This document shows positions 61,489 to 64,000 of a DNA stretch of 64,000 bases, piece after piece. The DNA is from Emcibacteraceae bacterium. GTDB lineage: Bacteria; Pseudomonadota; Alphaproteobacteria; Sphingomonadales; Emcibacteraceae. The notes beneath the pieces are model-generated. The model searched no databases. It saw nothing but the letters and a program-made list of their open reading frames with translations, and was not told where the DNA came from. The stretch covers positions 62,001-126,000 of the forward strand of contig JAJFIR010000036.1 of the NCBI GenBank assembly GCA_021774795.1, read 5' to 3'. The first letter of the stretch is position 1; each line of letters starts with the position of its first letter. The position numbers and the translations under genes are program-made.

Positions 61489-61758
61489 ATGTCGATTACC
61501 GCAGAAAAGAAACAAGAACTGATCAAAGAATATGCCATTAAAGATGGCGATACCGGTTCCCCAGAAGTTCAAGTCGCAATTCTTACACATAGAATTGTTC
61601 ATCTTACAGAACATTTTAAAACACATAAAAAAGATAACCACTCACGTCGTGGCTTGTTGATGCTTGTTAATAAAAGACGTAAGATGCTTGATTATTTAGA
61701 CTCAAAAGATTCAGATCGTTATAAAGCTTTGATTAAAAGCCTCGGTCTACGTAAATAA
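61489..61758 (+). CDS. rpsO: 30S ribosomal protein S15
   Basis: Primary 16S rRNA-binding protein of the small subunit, 89 residues, the standard length. Signature: [10 protein letters not shown] near residue 23, then [21 protein letters not shown] lies seven nt upstream of the ATG at 61489. It is followed by pnp after a 126-nt gap that holds a conserved-looking hairpin, the arrangement known from E. coli. Confidence 0.98.
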   Translation: MSITAEKKQELIKEYAIKDGDTGSPEVQVAILTHRIVHLTEHFKTHKKDNHSRRGLLMLVNKRRKMLDYLDSKDSDRYKALIKSLGLRK

Positions 61759-61817
61759 AAACAGATACGAAAAATATGAATGCATGACCATAGGGGTTAT
61801 GTAGAGGTTTTTGGTGC

Positions 61818-61845
61818 GTGGGCCTAAGGATGGGCCTTAACCCAC
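61818..61845 (+). promoter_or_regulatory. Leader hairpin upstream of pnp
   Basis: GTGGG/CCCAC form an outer stem, and TAAGG/CCTTA an inner stem around ATGGG. It lies 40 nt before the pnp ATG. In E. coli a longer stem here is cut by RNase III and then used for PNPase autocontrol; the present hairpin is in the same place, so a similar role is inferred. Confidence 0.6.
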
Positions 61846-61884
61846 AAATCGAAATTTAAGCCGAAAAATAAGTTGGAAATATAT

Positions 61885-64000
61885 ATGTTTAATAAACACA
61901 CAAAAGAAATTACATGGGGCGGAAGGCCGCTCCTAATAGAAACAGGGCAAATAGCCCGCCAAGCGGCTGGAGCCGTTATGGTAACATACGGGGAAACATC
62001 GGTTTTTACTGCTGTTACGGCCGCTAAAAAAGCAAAAGCAGGCATCGATTTCTTCCCTCTCACAGTAAATTATCAAGAAAAAGCATACGCCGCCGGTAAA
62101 ATACCAGGCGGTTTTTTTAAGCGTGAAGCACGTCCTTCTGAGGCAGAAATACTTATCTGTCGCCTCATTGATCGTCCGATCCGCCCGCTTTTTGTATCAA
62201 GTTTTAAAAATGAAACACAAGTGTCTTGTACTGTCATGAGCCATGACCTTGAAAATCAGGCAGATATTGTTGCGATAATAGGAACTAGTGCAGCACTTAC
62301 CTTATCGGGTCTTCCATTTATGGGGCCAATAGCCGGTGTCCGCGTTGGATATATAGACGGTGAATATGTACTTAACCCAACAGATGAGGATCTCGAAAAA
62401 TCAGATCTGGACCTTGTTGTCGCGGGTACAAGAGATGCGGTTCTTATGGTTGAATCGCAAGCCAGCGAACTATCCGAAGATATAATGCTTGGCGCAGTGA
62501 TGTATGGTCACGAGCAAATGCAAGTTGTTATTGATGCGATTATAGAACTTGCAGAAGTAGCAGCAAAAGACCCTATTGAGCTTCCAGAAGAGGAAGATAA
62601 TAGTGCGCTGATCGCGGATATTAAGAAAATGGCAGAGGGCGGCCTTCGTGATGCATACGGCGAAACGGACAAGCAAACGCGCGTTGGGAAAATTTCCGAA
62701 GTAAAAGACGCCGTAAAAGAAAAATTTGTTGAAGACGGTGACGAAGCAAAAAGTATTCTTGTCGGCGGTATTTTAAAAGATGTAGAAAAAGGCATTGTTC
62801 GCGGGGACATCATTAAAACCGGTAAACGAATTGATGGCCGTGCGCTGGATACGGTTCGTGCTGTCGTTGGCGAAGTGAATATTTTGCCCCGTACGCATGG
62901 CTCGGCTCTTTTTACACGCGGTGAGACACAATCAATTTGTGTAACTACACTCGGTACGGGCGATGACGAACAATTTATCGATGCGTTAACCGGCACTTAT
63001 AAAGAAAACTTTATGCTTCATTATAATTTCCCTCCTTATTCTGTAGGTGAAGTCGGGCGTTCCGGGTTTACGAGCCGACGTGAAGTCGGACATGGTAAAC
63101 TTGCATGGCGTGCGGTGAAGGCTGTTCTCCCAGAAAAGGATGATTTTCCCTATACAATCAGAATTGTGTCCGAAATAACAGAATCAAATGGCTCTTCTTC
63201 TATGGCAACGGTGTGTGGTGCATCACTTTCCATGATGGATGCCGGTGTTCCAATTTCGAGGCCTGTCTCAGGTATCGCGATGGGTCTGATCAAAGAAGGC
63301 GATGATTATGCGGTTCTTTCTGATATCCTTGGTGACGAAGATCACTTAGGTGATATGGATTTCAAAGTAGCAGGTACGACCGAAGGTATTACCTCACTTC
63401 AAATGGATATCAAAATTACGGGGATCACGAAGGACATCATGGAGGCAGCACTCAACCAAGCAAAAGGCGGGCGCGCTACTATCCTTAGTGAAATGAATAA
63501 AGCGCTTGATACTGCACGTGAAGAAATGAACGAGCATGCTCCGCGTATCGAAACCATACAAGTAAAGAAAGATAAAATTCGTGAAATTATTGGTACCGGG
63601 GGTAAGGTAATTCGTGAAATTTGTGAAGTTACTGGTGCTAAAGTTGATATTGATGATGACGGCGTGGTAAAAGTATCTTCATCTGATGGTATTGCAATCA
63701 AAGCGGCACTCGACTGGATCAACGGAATAGTTGCTGAGCCAGAAGTTGGCAAAACATACGAGGGAAAAGTTGTTAAAACTGTGGACTTCGGTGCTTTCGT
63801 TAATTTCTTGGGTAGCAAAGATGGCTTGGTTCATATCAGCGAACTTGCGAACGAACGGGTTAAGCAGGTAACCGATGTTGTTAAAGAGGGCGAAACTGTT
63901 AAAGTTAAAGTCCTTGGTGTGGATGACCGCGGAAAAGTCCGGTTAAGTATAAAAGCCGTTCTTGCCGATGAAGCCAGGGGTGATGATGAAGCTGAGAAAG
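61885..64000 (+). CDS. pnp: Polyribonucleotide nucleotidyltransferase, PNPase (3' end outside window)
   Basis: Phosphorolytic 3'-to-5' exoribonuclease and degradosome component. About 705 codons are visible, nearly the whole protein. Two RNase PH-like domains cover residues about 10-220 and 310-540 (F-F-P-L-T-V-N-Y, then G-E-T-Q-S-I-C and [10 protein letters not shown]). The KH domain with [12 protein letters not shown] is near 567, and the S1 domain starts near 625 (G-A-F-V-N-F and G-L-V-H-I-S-E-L). GGA precedes the ATG by seven nt. Last gene of the operon in view. Confidence 0.97.
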   Translation, partial: MFNKHTKEITWGGRPLLIETGQIARQAAGAVMVTYGETSVFTAVTAAKKAKAGIDFFPLTVNYQEKAYAAGKIPGGFFKREARPSEAEILICRLIDRPIRPLFVSSFKNETQVSCTVMSHDLENQADIVAIIGTSAALTLSGLPFMGPIAGVRVGYIDGEYVLNPTDEDLEKSDLDLVVAGTRDAVLMVESQASELSEDIMLGAVMYGHEQMQVVIDAIIELAEVAAKDPIELPEEEDNSALIADIKKMAEGGLRDAYGETDKQTRVGKISEVKDAVKEKFVEDGDEAKSILVGGILKDVEKGIVRGDIIKTGKRIDGRALDTVRAVVGEVNILPRTHGSALFTRGETQSICVTTLGTGDDEQFIDALTGTYKENFMLHYNFPPYSVGEVGRSGFTSRREVGHGKLAWRAVKAVLPEKDDFPYTIRIVSEITESNGSSSMATVCGASLSMMDAGVPISRPVSGIAMGLIKEGDDYAVLSDILGDEDHLGDMDFKVAGTTEGITSLQMDIKITGITKDIMEAALNQAKGGRATILSEMNKALDTAREEMNEHAPRIETIQVKKDKIREIIGTGGKVIREICEVTGAKVDIDDDGVVKVSSSDGIAIKAALDWINGIVAEPEVGKTYEGKVVKTVDFGAFVNFLGSKDGLVHISELANERVKQVTDVVKEGETVKVKVLGVDDRGKVRLSIKAVLADEARGDDEAEK

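Overview
The window comes from the chromosome of a low-GC alphaproteobacterium (GC looks to be in the low-to-mid 40s percent by eye). Four things point there: a DUF1674 gene divergent from rsmB, with rpe, a heparinase-like gene and purH following; the cluster hemC-hemD-mic60(mitofilin)-hemY divergent from tsaD-gpsA; a 180-kDa-type NAD-glutamate dehydrogenase; and the order rimP-nusA-ylxR-infB-rbfA-truB-rpsO-pnp. The mix of peptide and amino-acid hydrolases with NhaC-type antiporters would suit a marine, Kordiimonadales- or Emcibacter-like organism, but the sequence alone does not settle the order. I saw no rRNA, tRNA, CRISPR array, insertion sequence or phage gene.

Layout. 1-2.2 kb: a minus-strand operon of DUF1674, a fatty-acid-hydroxylase-type membrane enzyme and a patatin-like lipase that runs off the left edge. 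2.3-7.8 kb: rsmB, rpe, a heparinase II/III-like gene and purH on the plus strand. 7.8-17.6 kb (minus): selO, gdhB and a very acidic 1136-residue PAS protein carrying two PopZ-like short motifs. 17.9-29.3 kb: a catabolic block with an asparaginase, two NhaC-type antiporters, three amidohydrolases (two of them lipoproteins), a PuuB-like FAD oxidase and a secreted S9-like hydrolase. 29.3-31.2 kb: a fatty acid desaturase and a beta-carbonic anhydrase, divergent around a perfect FNR-type box. 31.2-44.7 kb: a respiratory nitrate reduction island (narK1-narK2-narGHJI plus a PPIase-like gene without its catalytic core), a divergent regulator with a nitrate-sensing NIT domain fused to a Crp/FNR-type DNA-binding module, and a porin with its own perfect FNR-type box. 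44.7-52.5 kb: haem-biosynthesis and Mic60 genes, then tsaD, gpsA, yciI, a Rieske protein and a hydrolase. 52.5-64 kb: metK, trmB and the rimP-to-pnp translation and RNA-metabolism operon, cut by the right edge inside pnp.

How the genes work together. The nar island is a self-contained nitrate respiration unit of two transporters, the three-subunit membrane enzyme, its NarJ chaperone and a local regulator. The regulator's recognition helix keeps the E-x-x-S-R residues of FNR. FNR-type boxes lie in its own divergent promoter region, in front of the nearby porin, and between the desaturase and carbonic anhydrase genes, so a local anaerobic/nitrate regulon extending beyond narGHJI is plausible. 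The 17.9-29.3 kb block would release amino acids from N-acylated, D-amino-acid or cyclic peptide substrates outside the cytoplasm and couple this to sodium- or proton-dependent transport; this is inferred from family membership and clustering.

The most novel items are the NIT-Crp regulator with a five-cysteine tail, the PPIase-less NarI-linked protein, the acidic PAS/PopZ-motif protein, and the set of FNR-type boxes.
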